Assembly (NCBI RefSeq): GCF_035712445.1 | Contig: NZ_DASTAT010000047.1 | Span: 1-48,773, forward strand | Direction of reading: 5' to 3' | DNA: 48,773 bases | Origin: Oligoflexus sp. | GTDB lineage: Bacteria > Bdellovibrionota_B > Oligoflexia > Oligoflexales > Oligoflexaceae | Shown: positions 26,907-36,279 of the stretch, one piece after another | Layout: each line of letters opens with the position of its first letter | Numbering within the stretch: position 1 is the stretch's first letter | Position numbers and translations under genes: made by a program | The notes under the pieces: model-generated | Databases searched by the model: none | Seen by the model: only the letters and a program-made list of their open reading frames with translations | What the model was told of the DNA's origin: nothing

Positions 26907-26909
26907 GTG

Positions 26910-26934
26910 AAGGGCTGCTGCCCTTAAAGTTTTT
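26910..26934 (+). terminator. Probable weak terminator after the GH26 gene
   Basis: AAGGGC (26910-26915) pairs with GCCCTT (26920-26925) around a TGCT loop, followed by AAAGTTTTT. The stem is short and the T tract is interrupted, so efficiency is doubtful. Confidence 0.45.
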
Positions 26935-27157
26935 CCGCATCCTGCTTGGGGAATGATCAAGCGAATCAAATAAAGAAAAGTTTTCAAGCGCGTTAGCGGT
27001 AAAATTGTGGTTGTCCTGAGACGAGTTGTGGTGGATATGAAATGAGCTGAATGCTGCTGGTGTTGGCGTCCTAATCCTGGCGTTTGGCCGAAAATAGGTT
27101 TGCAAAAACTGGCCGTTTCTATAGTGTTCCTTGGGTCCCCAAGCGAAGAGGAAGGCT

Positions 27158-27646
27158 ATGGCATCCCAATCTGCAACTTCAATCCTCAATTCTGTGCGGC
27201 AGATCGTGCAGGCTCTGCGTATCTCGTCCCGACAGGCTGAATCTCAATTTGGACTCAGCAGTGCCCAGCTTTTTGTTTTACAAAAACTTGCTGAAGCAGA
27301 CGGTCCCGTTTCCCTGTCTGACCTTGCCGCGATGACTTTGACACACATCAGTTCGGTGTCGGTTGTGGTTTCACGCTTGGGTGATCAGGGACTTATCAAA
27401 AAGCAGCCATCGGCGGACGACGCGCGTCGCTCGGAAATCAAGGCTACAGCGAAAGGACTTAAAATTCTTGCGGCAAGGCCCCAGACCGCGCAAGAAGAAC
27501 TGATAGCTGCCGTCGGCCGCCTGCAGGCTGACGATCAAACTCATTTGGCAAAGTTACTCGAAAGATTGGTTGAAGAGGCCAAATTCACCAGCACAGGCAG
27601 TCCCATGTTCTTTGAAGAGGGAGCGAAGAACAAGGACAGCCTCTGA
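27158..27646 (+). CDS. MarR-family transcriptional regulator
   Basis: This 162-residue regulator starts at ATG 27158 with an AGAGGAAGG ribosome site. A winged helix-turn-helix covers about residues 35-105: Leu-Ser-Asp-Leu-Ala-Ala-Met-Thr precedes the recognition helix Ile-Ser-Ser-Val-Ser-Val-Val-Val-Ser-Arg-Leu, and the wing carries Asp-Asp-Ala-Arg-Arg-Ser. MarR proteins bind DNA as dimers and usually release it on binding a phenolic or oxidising ligand. The next gene on the same strand is the ClC channel, 140 bases downstream; regulation of it is possible but unproven. Confidence 0.88.
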   Translation: MASQSATSILNSVRQIVQALRISSRQAESQFGLSSAQLFVLQKLAEADGPVSLSDLAAMTLTHISSVSVVVSRLGDQGLIKKQPSADDARRSEIKATAKGLKILAARPQTAQEELIAAVGRLQADDQTHLAKLLERLVEEAKFTSTGSPMFFEEGAKNKDSL

Positions 27647-27786
27647 GATCCCACCAGGACGAAGCCTTCTGGCGATAGTGCTTGCAAAAAATCTGATCCA
27701 GATCCTATTATTTGGGAGCCCAAGTAATTAGGGCAATGGTGGCGCTGTGCCTATCAGATTCGTTTGCACGGATGGAAGGAACGTTC

Positions 27787-29553
27787 ATGAGTTCTGGGAC
27801 GCGAGGTGATTTTTCGGTCAACCGACGGCTTTTTAAGCTGATTTTGCTGGCCCTGCCGATCGGCATGATCAGTGCCCTTCTGGGCTGGGTTCTGCTTCGT
27901 CTGATTGCGCTCTTCACCAATCTCTTTTTCTTCCATACCTGGAGTTTTTCGAATCAAAATCCTGCCTTAACCTATGGCCCATGGACCATACTCGTTCCCG
28001 CGGCAGGTGGTCTGATCATCGGGCTCATGGCGCGCTATGGTTCCGAGCGCATCCGTGGTCACGGGATTCCTGAAGCCTTGGAGGCTATTTTATTCGGCAA
28101 GAGCATCATGCGGCCGAAGGTGGCCATCTTAAAACCCGTATCCTCTGCGATTTCCATAGGTTCGGGAGGCCCTTTCGGAGCGGAAGGTCCTATTATCATG
28201 ACTGGCGGCGCATTCGCTTCGCTTCTGAGCCAGGTCTTTTCACTGACTGCGGCTGAGCGAAAGACCATGCTGGTGGCCGGTGCTGCTGCGGGTATGACTG
28301 CGATTTTTGGAACGCCGATGGCGGCCTTGCTGCTTGCGGTTGAGCTTTTGCTTTTTGAATGGCGTCCGCGCAGTCTGATTCCTGTCGGCATCTCCTGCCT
28401 TGTGGCCTTTGCCATGCGGCCTCTTGTTATGGAAGGTTCGTTGCCTCTCTTCCCGGTTCCGTCGCTCCCTGAATTGACCAACTTCGAACTTCTTTGCGCT
28501 GTCCCCCTGGGCCTTGCGGCTGGACTGCTGTCGTGGGCATTGAGCACGATGCTTTATGCTCTTGAGGACGCATTCCAACGACTGCCGATTCACTGGTGCT
28601 GGTGGCCTGCATTGGGCGGCTTGGTCGTTGGTATCGGCGGCTATCTCGATCCGCGCGTTTTAGGTGTCGGGTATGAAGTCATCCAGGCTTTTTTGAAAGG
28701 CGAGGGCACTCCGGTTGCGGCGGGAATATTTTTAGGAATCAAAGGTCTTGTTTGGGCAGTTGCGCTGGCCTCGGGAACATCGGGAGGGGTGCTGGCTCCT
28801 CTTTTGATGATAGGTTCCGGCATGGGTGTGGTGCTGGCGCCGTGGCTTCCCGGTCCAGCTTACCTTTGGCCTCTTGTTGGGATGACGGGCGTTATGGGTG
28901 GGATGATGCGTTCGCCTTTAACGGCCGTGGTCTTTGCGCTGGAGCTGACTGGGGAGATTCAGGCTCTGCCTATTCTTATGGTTGTGAGTTTCAGTGCCTA
29001 TGCTCTGACCGTCCTGGTTATGAAGCGCTCCATACTGACAGAAAAAGTCGCGCGTCGCGGTTTTGATATTTTCCGCGAGTATGCCGTCGATCCTTTGGAG
29101 CAGCTGCGAGCCAAGGATATCATGACCCGTGACCTGGAAACGCTACGAGCGGATTTTCCCATGAAAGACCTTGTGGCTTTGTTTCAATCCCCTGGGAAAA
29201 AGCACAGGGGTTATCCCGTGCTGGATGAGTCGGGGCAGCTCGCAGGAATCGTTACGGCCACTGACATTCTGAATTGTGCGTGGCATGATGGAAACGCTCG
29301 CGTAGCGGATGTTCCTGCGAAACGCGCGTTGATTGTGGCCCACGCCGATGAATCCTGCAAGGCCGTGGCGGAAAGAATGTCTCAGGAAGAGGTTGGTCGC
29401 GTTCTGGTCGTCGATGTGCGGGATAGTCGTAAGCTGCTTGGAATCATTACGCGGAGTGATCTGCTCAAGGCGCGACATAGGCATTATACGGAAGAGCAGA
29501 ACCGGGAGTCTTTTTTCCGCTTGAAGTCAAAAAAGGTTTCGCAGGATGGCTAA
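27787..29553 (+). CDS. ClC-type chloride channel or antiporter with C-terminal CBS pair
   Basis: The start is ATG 27787, with GGAAGGA 7 bases upstream; ATG 27772 is in frame but poorly placed. The 588-residue protein has the ClC membrane domain (about 15-440). The selectivity segment Gly-Ser-Gly-Gly-Pro-Phe-Gly-Ala-Glu-Gly-Pro is at 125-135 with gating Glu133, the second motif is Gly-Thr-Ser-Gly-Gly, and the third is near Met-Arg-Ser-Pro-Leu-Thr. Two CBS domains (about 455-510 and 520-575) follow, which in this family bind adenine nucleotides. Retention of the gating glutamate is compatible with either a proton-coupled antiporter or a channel. The small membrane protein and SDR genes follow closely. 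Confidence 0.92.
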   Translation: MSSGTRGDFSVNRRLFKLILLALPIGMISALLGWVLLRLIALFTNLFFFHTWSFSNQNPALTYGPWTILVPAAGGLIIGLMARYGSERIRGHGIPEALEAILFGKSIMRPKVAILKPVSSAISIGSGGPFGAEGPIIMTGGAFASLLSQVFSLTAAERKTMLVAGAAAGMTAIFGTPMAALLLAVELLLFEWRPRSLIPVGISCLVAFAMRPLVMEGSLPLFPVPSLPELTNFELLCAVPLGLAAGLLSWALSTMLYALEDAFQRLPIHWCWWPALGGLVVGIGGYLDPRVLGVGYEVIQAFLKGEGTPVAAGIFLGIKGLVWAVALASGTSGGVLAPLLMIGSGMGVVLAPWLPGPAYLWPLVGMTGVMGGMMRSPLTAVVFALELTGEIQALPILMVVSFSAYALTVLVMKRSILTEKVARRGFDIFREYAVDPLEQLRAKDIMTRDLETLRADFPMKDLVALFQSPGKKHRGYPVLDESGQLAGIVTATDILNCAWHDGNARVADVPAKRALIVAHADESCKAVAERMSQEEVGRVLVVDVRDSRKLLGIITRSDLLKARHRHYTEEQNRESFFRLKSKKVSQDG

Positions 29554-29563
29554 GGGTGGTTTT

Positions 29564-29782
29564 ATGAAAATCACAAGCAAAATAAAAGAGTGGCTGAACC
29601 AGGAACAAGCGAGCGGGACCCGCCGTTTTTTGCAGATGACGACGCTGATACTGGGTGGAATTATGGCGATGGGACTTGGCGTGGCCCTTGTGGGAGTCAT
29701 CCTGGTCACGAGTCCTCTCATCACTGTTCTGGTTATCGCGTTTCTTGGAGTCTATGGTATTGTCTCCCTGGTGAAGAGTTAA
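29564..29782 (+). CDS. Small two-span membrane protein
   Basis: The start at ATG 29564 is chosen because AAGGGTGG lies 5 bases upstream; ATG 29546 overlaps the ClC stop and has only a weak site. The 72-residue product has an amphipathic basic N terminus and two adjacent hydrophobic stretches (about 25-44 and 48-68) with Gly-rich faces. No family was recognised. It sits 10 bases behind the ClC gene and could be an accessory subunit, which is inference from position only. Confidence 0.6.
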   Translation: MKITSKIKEWLNQEQASGTRRFLQMTTLILGGIMAMGLGVALVGVILVTSPLITVLVIAFLGVYGIVSLVKS

Positions 29783-29803
29783 GGGCGTGCAAGGGAGACG
29801 AGG

Positions 29804-30550
29804 ATGGAAAAGAATCGGTTTCGTGAACGGGTGGTGTTGATTACCGGCGCGGCGAGTGGAATCGGTTTGGCCACAGCCCGGAGGATCGGGAGTGAAGGCG
29901 GTCGGGTTGTTCTGGTGGATCGGGACGGTAAAAAGCTTGATGAGGCGGAGTATGATGTTAAGTCTTCCGGTGCAGCCGCGGTTTTGACTTCGGTTTGTGA
30001 TGTCAAAGACGCTGAACAGGTGAAGGCTACGATCGCGCGTAGCCTTGAGCATTTTGGGAAGATTGATGCCATTGTTAACAATGCCGGCGTTATGATTTTT
30101 AAACCGCTGGTTGAGCATACCGTGGACGACTGGACGAATGTATTGAGTGTGGATCTGATCGGTGCCTTTCTTTTTATTCAGCAAGGTTTTCTTGTGATGC
30201 AGCCGGGGAGCTGCATCGTCAACGTATCGAGCATTCATGCCGTTGAAACCACGCCTTTGGTGGCGTCCTATGCGGCGGCGAAGGCTGCCCTGCTGTCGCT
30301 GACGCGGACAGCGGCTCTGGAAGGGAAGGCCAAGGGGATTCGGGTGAATGCAGTCCTCCCGGGGGCTGTGAATACGCCGATGCTTTGGGATAATCCTAAT
30401 ATCAAGGCTGGACTGGAGACGATCCACGCGGATGATGTGGGGCAGCCGGGGGATATTGCTTCGGTGATCGCATTCCTCGCGTCAGCGGATAGCAGCTTTG
30501 TGCAGGGCGCAAGCGTGCGCGTGGATGGTGGGCGGTTGGCGTCGCTTTAA
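29804..30550 (+). CDS. Short-chain dehydrogenase/reductase
   Basis: This 248-residue classical SDR has the cofactor motif Thr-Gly-Ala-Ala-Ser-Gly-Ile-Gly (14-21), Asn-Asn-Ala-Gly (92-95) and catalytic Ser143, Tyr156 and Lys160. Asp39 after the second strand suggests NAD(H) preference. GACGAGG precedes ATG 29804. The substrate is not deducible. It lies 21 bases after the small membrane protein and 11 bases before the SRPBCC gene, so the ClC-to-SRPBCC run is likely one transcript. Confidence 0.9.
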   Translation: MEKNRFRERVVLITGAASGIGLATARRIGSEGGRVVLVDRDGKKLDEAEYDVKSSGAAAVLTSVCDVKDAEQVKATIARSLEHFGKIDAIVNNAGVMIFKPLVEHTVDDWTNVLSVDLIGAFLFIQQGFLVMQPGSCIVNVSSIHAVETTPLVASYAAAKAALLSLTRTAALEGKAKGIRVNAVLPGAVNTPMLWDNPNIKAGLETIHADDVGQPGDIASVIAFLASADSSFVQGASVRVDGGRLASL

Positions 30551-30561
30551 GGAGATGCTCT

Positions 30562-31050
30562 ATGACCTCGACCCGCGTATCACGGCACATTAAGGCCAGT
30601 CGTCAGGCTGTTTACAAGGCTCTCCTTGATCCGAAGGCCATAGCCCAATGGAAGGTTCCCGAGGGGATGTCGAGTGTCGTTCATGAATTCGATGCGCGTG
30701 AAGGCGGGCGTTTCCGTGTTTCCCTGACCTACGAAGCGCCGCATGCGAGTGGGAAGACGACCGCTCATACGGATACTTATCATGGCTATTTTGCAAGTTT
30801 GATTCCGAATGAAAAGGTTGTTGAAGTTACAGAGTTTGAGACGGACGATCCATCCATGCAGGGGGAGATGAGGATCACCATTGTGTTGAAGGATACCGAT
30901 GGTGGGACGGGGCTGCTCGCGATTCATGATGGCGTGCCGGCGGGGGTTCGCCCGGTTGATAATGAAGAAGGGTGGAGGATGTCGCTGGATAAGCTTGCGG
31001 GCTTGCTTGAGAACGATGGTGCAAGGGGAAAAGAAAGCCCCCACGCCTGA
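30562..31050 (+). CDS. SRPBCC / AHSA1-like domain protein
   Basis: This 162-residue protein starts at ATG 30562 with GGAG 8 bases before it. It has the START-like fold pattern of the AHSA1 (SRPBCC) group: Ala-Ser-Arg-Gln-Ala-Val-Tyr-Lys-Ala-Leu-Leu-Asp-Pro near residue 12, Gly-Gly-Arg-Phe-Arg-Val near 48, and a C-terminal Gly-Trp-Arg-Met-Ser-Leu-Asp-Lys-Leu helix. Members form a hydrophobic ligand cavity, and few have known ligands. It probably ends the ClC/SDR transcript and converges on the LysR gene with a 26-base gap. Confidence 0.85.
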   Translation: MTSTRVSRHIKASRQAVYKALLDPKAIAQWKVPEGMSSVVHEFDAREGGRFRVSLTYEAPHASGKTTAHTDTYHGYFASLIPNEKVVEVTEFETDDPSMQGEMRITIVLKDTDGGTGLLAIHDGVPAGVRPVDNEEGWRMSLDKLAGLLENDGARGKESPHA

Positions 31051-31076
31051 CCCGGCCCAATCCATCCTCGGGGCAC

Positions 31077-31985
31077 TCACCTCCGACTCCTTTTTTCAAG
31101 TTCGTCTGCGGTTGAGCTAAGCTTTGACCAGACGGCCCGAGCAACTGGTCCCATCGGTCGAAGCCTGTGTCGCATGATGTGCAATTCAAGGACAAACCCG
31201 CTCGTCAGAGACTTTGGAATGGCGATCAATTTTTTTGACTCAAGACCTGCATCCGCCTCATGCCGGGCAAGCCGTCCCCATCCTAAGCCGTCTTCAATCA
31301 AGCGTCGCTTGAGAGCATGGTCTGTGACATAGCAGCGTTTTCCTCCATCGAGGAGACCCAGGTCATCGCGTTTTGTACGATCACAGAGGACGCCGCTGGA
31401 TGCCACAATGATTTGTGGTTGTTCGCGGAGCCATAGGAGTGAGAGAGGCCCACCATCTGTGACCCTTGAAGCCGCGATGACAGGAATCATATCTACGCGT
31501 TCAATTGGAAAGGATTCAATGTCCTCTTCATGATCCACCCGGGGCGTCACTGCAAAATCCACTTCCCCCTTCCTGATAAGATCAGTCCCGACACTCATTA
31601 TCTCCGACCTTAGTATAAGGTCTGTCGCCTTCATGTCGGCTAAGCACTCGCTAAAAATAGTTCGAATCGCTTCAAATCGCGCCACCGGATCGATGACAAC
31701 CGTAAGGCTTGGCTCTGCGGCCTTGAGTCCAAGCTCCTTGCCCATGACTTCGAGTCTTCGAAATGACAGAAGAGTCTGCCGGGCCGATTCATAAAATACT
31801 CGACCCGCTTCCGTCAGCTTCGGGCGATATTCATCACGACTGAAAAGCGTGAGTTCGAACTCCGCTTCCAGTTTTTTGATAGCGACACTCATGGTAGGCT
31901 GGGTACGATTCAAGGCCTTCGCGGCGGCTTTGAAACTGCCTTTTTCCACAATCTTTTCCAAGATTTCCAGCTGATCAAAGGTCAT
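31077..31985 (-). CDS. LysR-family transcriptional regulator
   Basis: The start is ATG 31985, with GAGGTT 6 bases upstream; longer readings to 32057 run into the AT-rich intergenic region. The 302-residue protein has an N-terminal winged helix (Gly-Ser-Phe-Lys-Ala-Ala-Ala-Lys-Ala-Leu then Gln-Pro-Thr-Met-Ser-Val-Ala-Ile) and a C-terminal periplasmic-binding-like effector domain from about 95 onward. LysR proteins usually control a divergent neighbour. Here that is pirin, with an intergenic space of 135 bases rich in A/T dyads (for example ATTATATAAT). It may also control the detoxification operon that converges from 37151. Confidence 0.9.
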   Translation of the reverse strand: MTFDQLEILEKIVEKGSFKAAAKALNRTQPTMSVAIKKLEAEFELTLFSRDEYRPKLTEAGRVFYESARQTLLSFRRLEVMGKELGLKAAEPSLTVVIDPVARFEAIRTIFSECLADMKATDLILRSEIMSVGTDLIRKGEVDFAVTPRVDHEEDIESFPIERVDMIPVIAASRVTDGGPLSLLWLREQPQIIVASSGVLCDRTKRDDLGLLDGGKRCYVTDHALKRRLIEDGLGWGRLARHEADAGLESKKLIAIPKSLTSGFVLELHIMRHRLRPMGPVARAVWSKLSSTADELEKRSRR

Positions 31986-32120
31986 CCTGAACCTCATAAG
32001 AATATAAAAAAAATCTATCGACATGGTGAATATTATATAATTTATTTTAATAGGCAACTTCCGATATTATGCCTTCAAGGTGCAAACAGCAGATAAAACG
32101 CGCCGGTTAGGGAGAGAAAA

Positions 32121-32822
32121 ATGTTAACTATGAGACGCTCAGGGGAACGCGGCATCGCGAATCACGGCTGGCTCAAATCGCGTCATACATTTTCGTTTGG
32201 CAGTTACGTTGACCCCAAACATACGAATTTTGGACCGCTCTTGGTCATCAATGAAGACCGTATTGAAGGCGGATCCGGATTTGAACGGCATCCACACCGT
32301 GACATGGAAATCATCTCGTATGTGGTAAAAGGTTCTCTGGAGCATGAAGACACGATGGGCAACAAAGTGGTCATTCGTCCCGGAGAGGTGCAGAAGATGA
32401 GCGCCGGTACCGGTGTCATGCACTCTGAGATGAACCACGAAAAGGATAAGGAAACACACTTCTTTCAAATCTGGATTATGCCGGACAAAAAGGGCATCAA
32501 ACCCTCGTATGGGCAGAAATCATTTGCCACGGATCTCGAAAAGGAGCCGCTGGTATTGGTAGCCTCAGGCGACGGTCGCGACGGCTCCATTCAAATCCAG
32601 CAGGACGCGGACTTGTACCTTTCCAGGCTACGTCCTCATTCAAGCCTTCATTTCGGAATCCGCCCAGGACGTGGTGTTTGGGTGCAGGTTGTGAAAGGAT
32701 CCGTGGCTATTGGCGATATGGATTTTGAGGCCGGAGATGCAGCGTCTTTGACCGATGAAAGCGTTCTTGATCTTTCAAGCAAGAACGATGCAGAACTCAT
32801 ACTGTTCGATCTTCCGCTTTAA
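32121..32822 (+). CDS. Pirin-family protein (YhhW-like)
   Basis: This 233-residue bicupin has the pirin metal site: His57 and His59 in His-Pro-His-Arg-Asp, His101 and Glu103 in His-Ser-Glu-Met-Asn. Bacterial YhhW binds a metal and oxidises quercetin in vitro, and other pirins act as redox-sensitive regulators. Length matches YhhW. GGAG lies about 10 bases before ATG 32121. It diverges from the LysR gene, its likely regulator. Its last 26 bases overlap the 3' end of the convergent MFS gene (stop at 32797). Confidence 0.92.
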   Translation: MLTMRRSGERGIANHGWLKSRHTFSFGSYVDPKHTNFGPLLVINEDRIEGGSGFERHPHRDMEIISYVVKGSLEHEDTMGNKVVIRPGEVQKMSAGTGVMHSEMNHEKDKETHFFQIWIMPDKKGIKPSYGQKSFATDLEKEPLVLVASGDGRDGSIQIQQDADLYLSRLRPHSSLHFGIRPGRGVWVQVVKGSVAIGDMDFEAGDAASLTDESVLDLSSKNDAELILFDLPL

Positions 32823-34434
32823 CAGCGGTTCGATGCACAACTGCAGGGACGCTGTCACCAACATGGAAGCTTTGAACCCGCTGGTAGATATCTTCGTCCG
32901 CTTTCGTCAAGCGTTCATGCTGGAGAAGATGGTCTGCCCAGGTGCTGATCCAGAAGACCTCTTCATAAATATCAGGCTGATGAGGCGTGCACAGAACATT
33001 CCAATCGTATCCGCCATCACGCAGGCGAACATTTCGAAGCTCGTACAGGGCCGCGAGAAATACCTCTTTCTTATCGGGGGGGACATGATAGCTGATGCGG
33101 ACTTCTATCGGTCCATCACGGTCTTTAAACTCGTGTCCGGCGACTTTCTTCGCGAATGTTTCCGATGGCGTCAGGTCACGTCCGGAAAGCCACGACAAAG
33201 GCCAGATCCTGGTGAGGGCGATCTGAAGGATGAGTGCAGCCGCAGATATGCCAAGGGCTGTTGAAACTGTCGACAGATCAGAAAAGTACCCCCAGGCAAT
33301 GCCGCTGAGGGCCATGGCCCCCTGAGTTATGACCAGGAACAATGCAACCGCTCGCGCCTGCACCCATCCGGCGACGGATATCTGGGCACATAGATTAAAC
33401 GTGGCCATCATCGCAATCCAGCCGATCCCGCCGACCGCTAACGCAAGGCTCACCACGATGAAGGAGTCCTCCGTCGCCGCGATAAAAGTGGAGAGAGCGA
33501 AGATCGTAGCGCCGGCGGACAGGATATGGTCGATAGGCATTCCACGACGTCGTACCTGCCCGAGCAGAAAAACACCGGCCACGGAGCCTGTCCCCACGCA
33601 ACCGAGTAAAAACCCAAGGCCGCCTGATGACAGTCCCAGGTCATTCCTGGCCCGTAACGGAAGAAGGGCCCAAAGTGCTCCTGCAGCAAAAAGGGCGACG
33701 AAGCTTCTTACCAGCACAGCTCGGACGCCAGGTGACCTCCAGGCATAAATCAGCGAAAGCTTTGAAGCCGCGAGATACTTCTCCGATGACCTGACCGTCG
33801 GACTTTGAGCAGGGGTAGGATGCCAGGTCCAAACAATGGCCAGTACAAATATAAAAGTGAGTGCGTTGCAGAAAAAAGTGACGGCAACGCTGGAAGCGCT
33901 TATAACGGCTCCTCCAAGCGCAGGTCCCACCGCTCGAGCCAGATTCACTGAGACGCCGGATAGCGCCACAGCAGCCGCAAGCTGGTCTTTTGGAACAAGT
34001 CTGGGAAGAGTCGCAGTCCATGCAGGCATGTGAAACGCGCTGCCGATTCCCATGCTGAATGACAGAGCAAGAAGCAAGAGAGGAGTTAAAATCCCGGAAT
34101 AGGCAAACCATGCAAGCAGCCCGGAAGTCAGAATGAGCCAAACCTGGGCTGCAAGAATTATGGTTCGTCGGTTACGGAGGTCGGCAAGCACTCCTGCAAA
34201 AAGGCCAAAAAGAAACATGGGGAGGGCGCTTGCCGCCTGAAGACCACCAAGCCATGTAGCGGAAAGACCGGCTACAGTCAGAAACCAGGCGGCTCCAACA
34301 TTTTGCATGAAGCCGCCAATGTTCGACACCAAGGCCGCGAACCACATCCGTCCATACGGGGATATCGCGAGCGGCTTCCATGCTGAATCCGGCGCTGGTC
34401 CTACAAGAACTTTGTCTTCAACGTGGTTCACCAT
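32797..34434 (-). CDS. MFS exporter (EntS-like) with C-terminal monooxygenase-like domain
   Basis: The 545-residue protein has about 11-12 membrane segments in residues 25-420 and resembles the MFS_3 (EntS-like) group, seen in Trp-Phe-Leu-Thr near 48 and Ala-Asp-Leu-Arg-Asn-Arg-Arg in the 2-3 loop. Residues 440-535 form a soluble ferredoxin-like domain similar to the antibiotic biosynthesis monooxygenase (ABM) fold, a fusion known in this transporter group. It likely exports a small organic compound. The ATG at 34434 directly follows the TGA of the amidohydrolase gene, with no ribosome site of its own, so translational coupling is likely. Confidence 0.87.
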   Translation of the reverse strand: MVNHVEDKVLVGPAPDSAWKPLAISPYGRMWFAALVSNIGGFMQNVGAAWFLTVAGLSATWLGGLQAASALPMFLFGLFAGVLADLRNRRTIILAAQVWLILTSGLLAWFAYSGILTPLLLLALSFSMGIGSAFHMPAWTATLPRLVPKDQLAAAVALSGVSVNLARAVGPALGGAVISASSVAVTFFCNALTFIFVLAIVWTWHPTPAQSPTVRSSEKYLAASKLSLIYAWRSPGVRAVLVRSFVALFAAGALWALLPLRARNDLGLSSGGLGFLLGCVGTGSVAGVFLLGQVRRRGMPIDHILSAGATIFALSTFIAATEDSFIVVSLALAVGGIGWIAMMATFNLCAQISVAGWVQARAVALFLVITQGAMALSGIAWGYFSDLSTVSTALGISAAALILQIALTRIWPLSWLSGRDLTPSETFAKKVAGHEFKDRDGPIEVRISYHVPPDKKEVFLAALYELRNVRLRDGGYDWNVLCTPHQPDIYEEVFWISTWADHLLQHERLTKADEDIYQRVQSFHVGDSVPAVVHRTAVKAEDRTV

Positions 34435-36279
34435 TCAAAATGCCCAGCACATGCAGCCCATGCTCCAGTCAAGAGCGGCTTCTTCGATCGTATGCCTTGC
34501 CGTTTTACGGATCGGGTGAACCGTGCAACATGATGGCGAGGCGGCTGTCTGATGGGCTGTTCCCTGTCCCGAGGGTTTACCCTGGTATCCGCCATAGTAC
34601 TTGACAGGAGCCCAGTCGGGCATGGGCGGCGGCAGCTTCGGAGCCTTGTTATCAAATGGGCCATCTCCATGGACTATTTTTCCACCCACTACGGTCAGCA
34701 GCGAGGTGATATCTTTGATGGCATCTCCATCAACGGAAAAATAATCGTCACTCAGAACAGCGAAATCTGCAAGTTGACCTTTCGTGATTTGCCCGCGCTT
34801 TCCTTCCTCGTTCGAAAACCAGGTGTTGGAGACTGTCCAAAGACGCAGAGCTGTTTCACGGTCGAGCAGGCGATTGTCAGAATAGAGCTTGAGACCGCCG
34901 ACTGTCTTGCCCGTGACCAGCCATGACAAGCTCATCCATGGATTATAGCTCGCAACTCGCGTGGCATCGGTTCCCGCACCAACGGGAAGACCGGCACTGA
35001 GCATCTCCTTGACAGGCGGCGAGCCGTCTGCTGCCGCGGCGCCATACCTCTCAACAAAATATTCACCCTGATAGGCCATGCGGTGCTGGACCGCGATCCC
35101 ACCACCGAGCCCCTTGACTCGATCAATGTTTTTGACCGAGATGGTCTCGGCGTGATCAAAAAACCAATGCAGTCCATCGAACGGGATGTCGCGGTTGACC
35201 CTTTCGAAGACAGAAAGCGCCCGTGTGATGGTCTCATCGTAGGTCGCGTGCAGGCGGAAAGGCCAGCGTTTCTCCACGAGCAAGCGGACAACGTCTTCCA
35301 GCTCTGTTTCCATGCTTTGCGCCAGATCAGGGCGTGGCTCACGGAAGTCCTCAAAATCCGCTGCCGAGAACACCAGCATCTCGCCGGCGCCATTGTTCCT
35401 GAAATAATCGCTCCCTTGTCCGGGTTTGACCATTTCTGTCCAACGCTTGAAGTCCGACAGCTCTTCCTTTGGCTTCTGCGTAAAGAGGTTATAAGCAATG
35501 CGGAGAGTCAAATCCCCTTTGTTTGCCAGTTGATTGATGACTTCATAATCTTCCGGGTAGTTCTGAAAGCCTCCACCAGCGTCGATGACGCCAGTTACTC
35601 CCAGTCTGTTGAGTTCCCGCATGAAATGCCTCGTCGAGTTCACCTGATACTCGAAAGGCAGTTTAGGACCTTTGGCCAGCGTCGCATAAAGGATCATCGC
35701 ACTGGGCTTGGCGAGCAGCAGACCTGTAGGATTCCCAGCCTTGTCTCTAGTGATTTGACCACCCGGCGGATCCTTGGTTTCTTTTGTATAGCCGCACACT
35801 CGGAGCGCCGCGCGATTGAGAAGTGCGCGGTCATAGAGGTGCAGAATGAAGACAGGAGTATCAGGTGCGACCTGGTTGATCTCATCGAGTGTGGGCAGCC
35901 TTTTCTCGGCGAATTGGTGCTCCGTGAAACCGCCGACGACTCTGACCCACTGGGGTGCAGGGGTTCGATCGACCTGCTCCTTCAGCATCCGCATGGCTGT
36001 TGATAATGATTCAACCCCGTCCCAGCGAAGCTCCATATTGTAATTCAAGCCGCCCCTGATCACGTGCAAATGACTGTCAATCAGTCCCGGTATCACGCGG
36101 CGTTTGCGAAGATCAATGACCTCCGTGGCTGGTCCCTGATAAACTGCAAGATCTTTATCAGATCCAACAGCCAGAATCCGATCTTCAGCCACGGCCATCG
36201 CAGAGGCCTCAGGAAGGGCAGGGTCAAGAGTCGTAATGCGTCCATTCAGGAATATGGCATCAGCATGGGTCACGCTCAT
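34435..36279 (-). CDS. YtcJ-like metal-dependent amidohydrolase
   Basis: This 614-residue protein of the amidohydrolase superfamily (amidohydro_3, YtcJ-like) has a composite beta-sandwich at both ends. The metal-binding Asp-Ser-His-Leu-His follows Val-Ile-Pro-Gly-Leu-Ile near residue 67, and a later Phe-Asp-His-Ala-Glu and Gly-Thr-Asp-Ala-Thr supply further ligands. There is no signal peptide, so it is cytoplasmic. The last 35 residues, rich in Cys, are an unusual tail. GGAGG lies 9 bases before ATG 36279, which overlaps the XapX stop in an ATGA. The substrate, an amide or ester of some xenobiotic or metabolite, is unknown. Confidence 0.88.
   Translation of the reverse strand: MSVTHADAIFLNGRITTLDPALPEASAMAVAEDRILAVGSDKDLAVYQGPATEVIDLRKRRVIPGLIDSHLHVIRGGLNYNMELRWDGVESLSTAMRMLKEQVDRTPAPQWVRVVGGFTEHQFAEKRLPTLDEINQVAPDTPVFILHLYDRALLNRAALRVCGYTKETKDPPGGQITRDKAGNPTGLLLAKPSAMILYATLAKGPKLPFEYQVNSTRHFMRELNRLGVTGVIDAGGGFQNYPEDYEVINQLANKGDLTLRIAYNLFTQKPKEELSDFKRWTEMVKPGQGSDYFRNNGAGEMLVFSAADFEDFREPRPDLAQSMETELEDVVRLLVEKRWPFRLHATYDETITRALSVFERVNRDIPFDGLHWFFDHAETISVKNIDRVKGLGGGIAVQHRMAYQGEYFVERYGAAAADGSPPVKEMLSAGLPVGAGTDATRVASYNPWMSLSWLVTGKTVGGLKLYSDNRLLDRETALRLWTVSNTWFSNEEGKRGQITKGQLADFAVLSDDYFSVDGDAIKDITSLLTVVGGKIVHGDGPFDNKAPKLPPPMPDWAPVKYYGGYQGKPSGQGTAHQTAASPSCCTVHPIRKTARHTIEEAALDWSMGCMCWAF

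Noticed and set aside
26257..27189. 310-codon minus-strand frame across the GH26 repeats
   Set aside because: It is His/Arg/Ser-rich because it reads the complement of the Asp/Gly/Trp repeats; no independent support.
29465..30427. 320-codon minus-strand frame opposite the small membrane protein and SDR
   Set aside because: The SDR motifs on the plus strand are intact, and the antisense product is basic low-complexity sequence.
35083..36003. 306-codon plus-strand frame opposite the amidohydrolase
   Set aside because: The amidohydrolase metal motifs and operon overlaps on the minus strand are convincing; the antisense frame has none.
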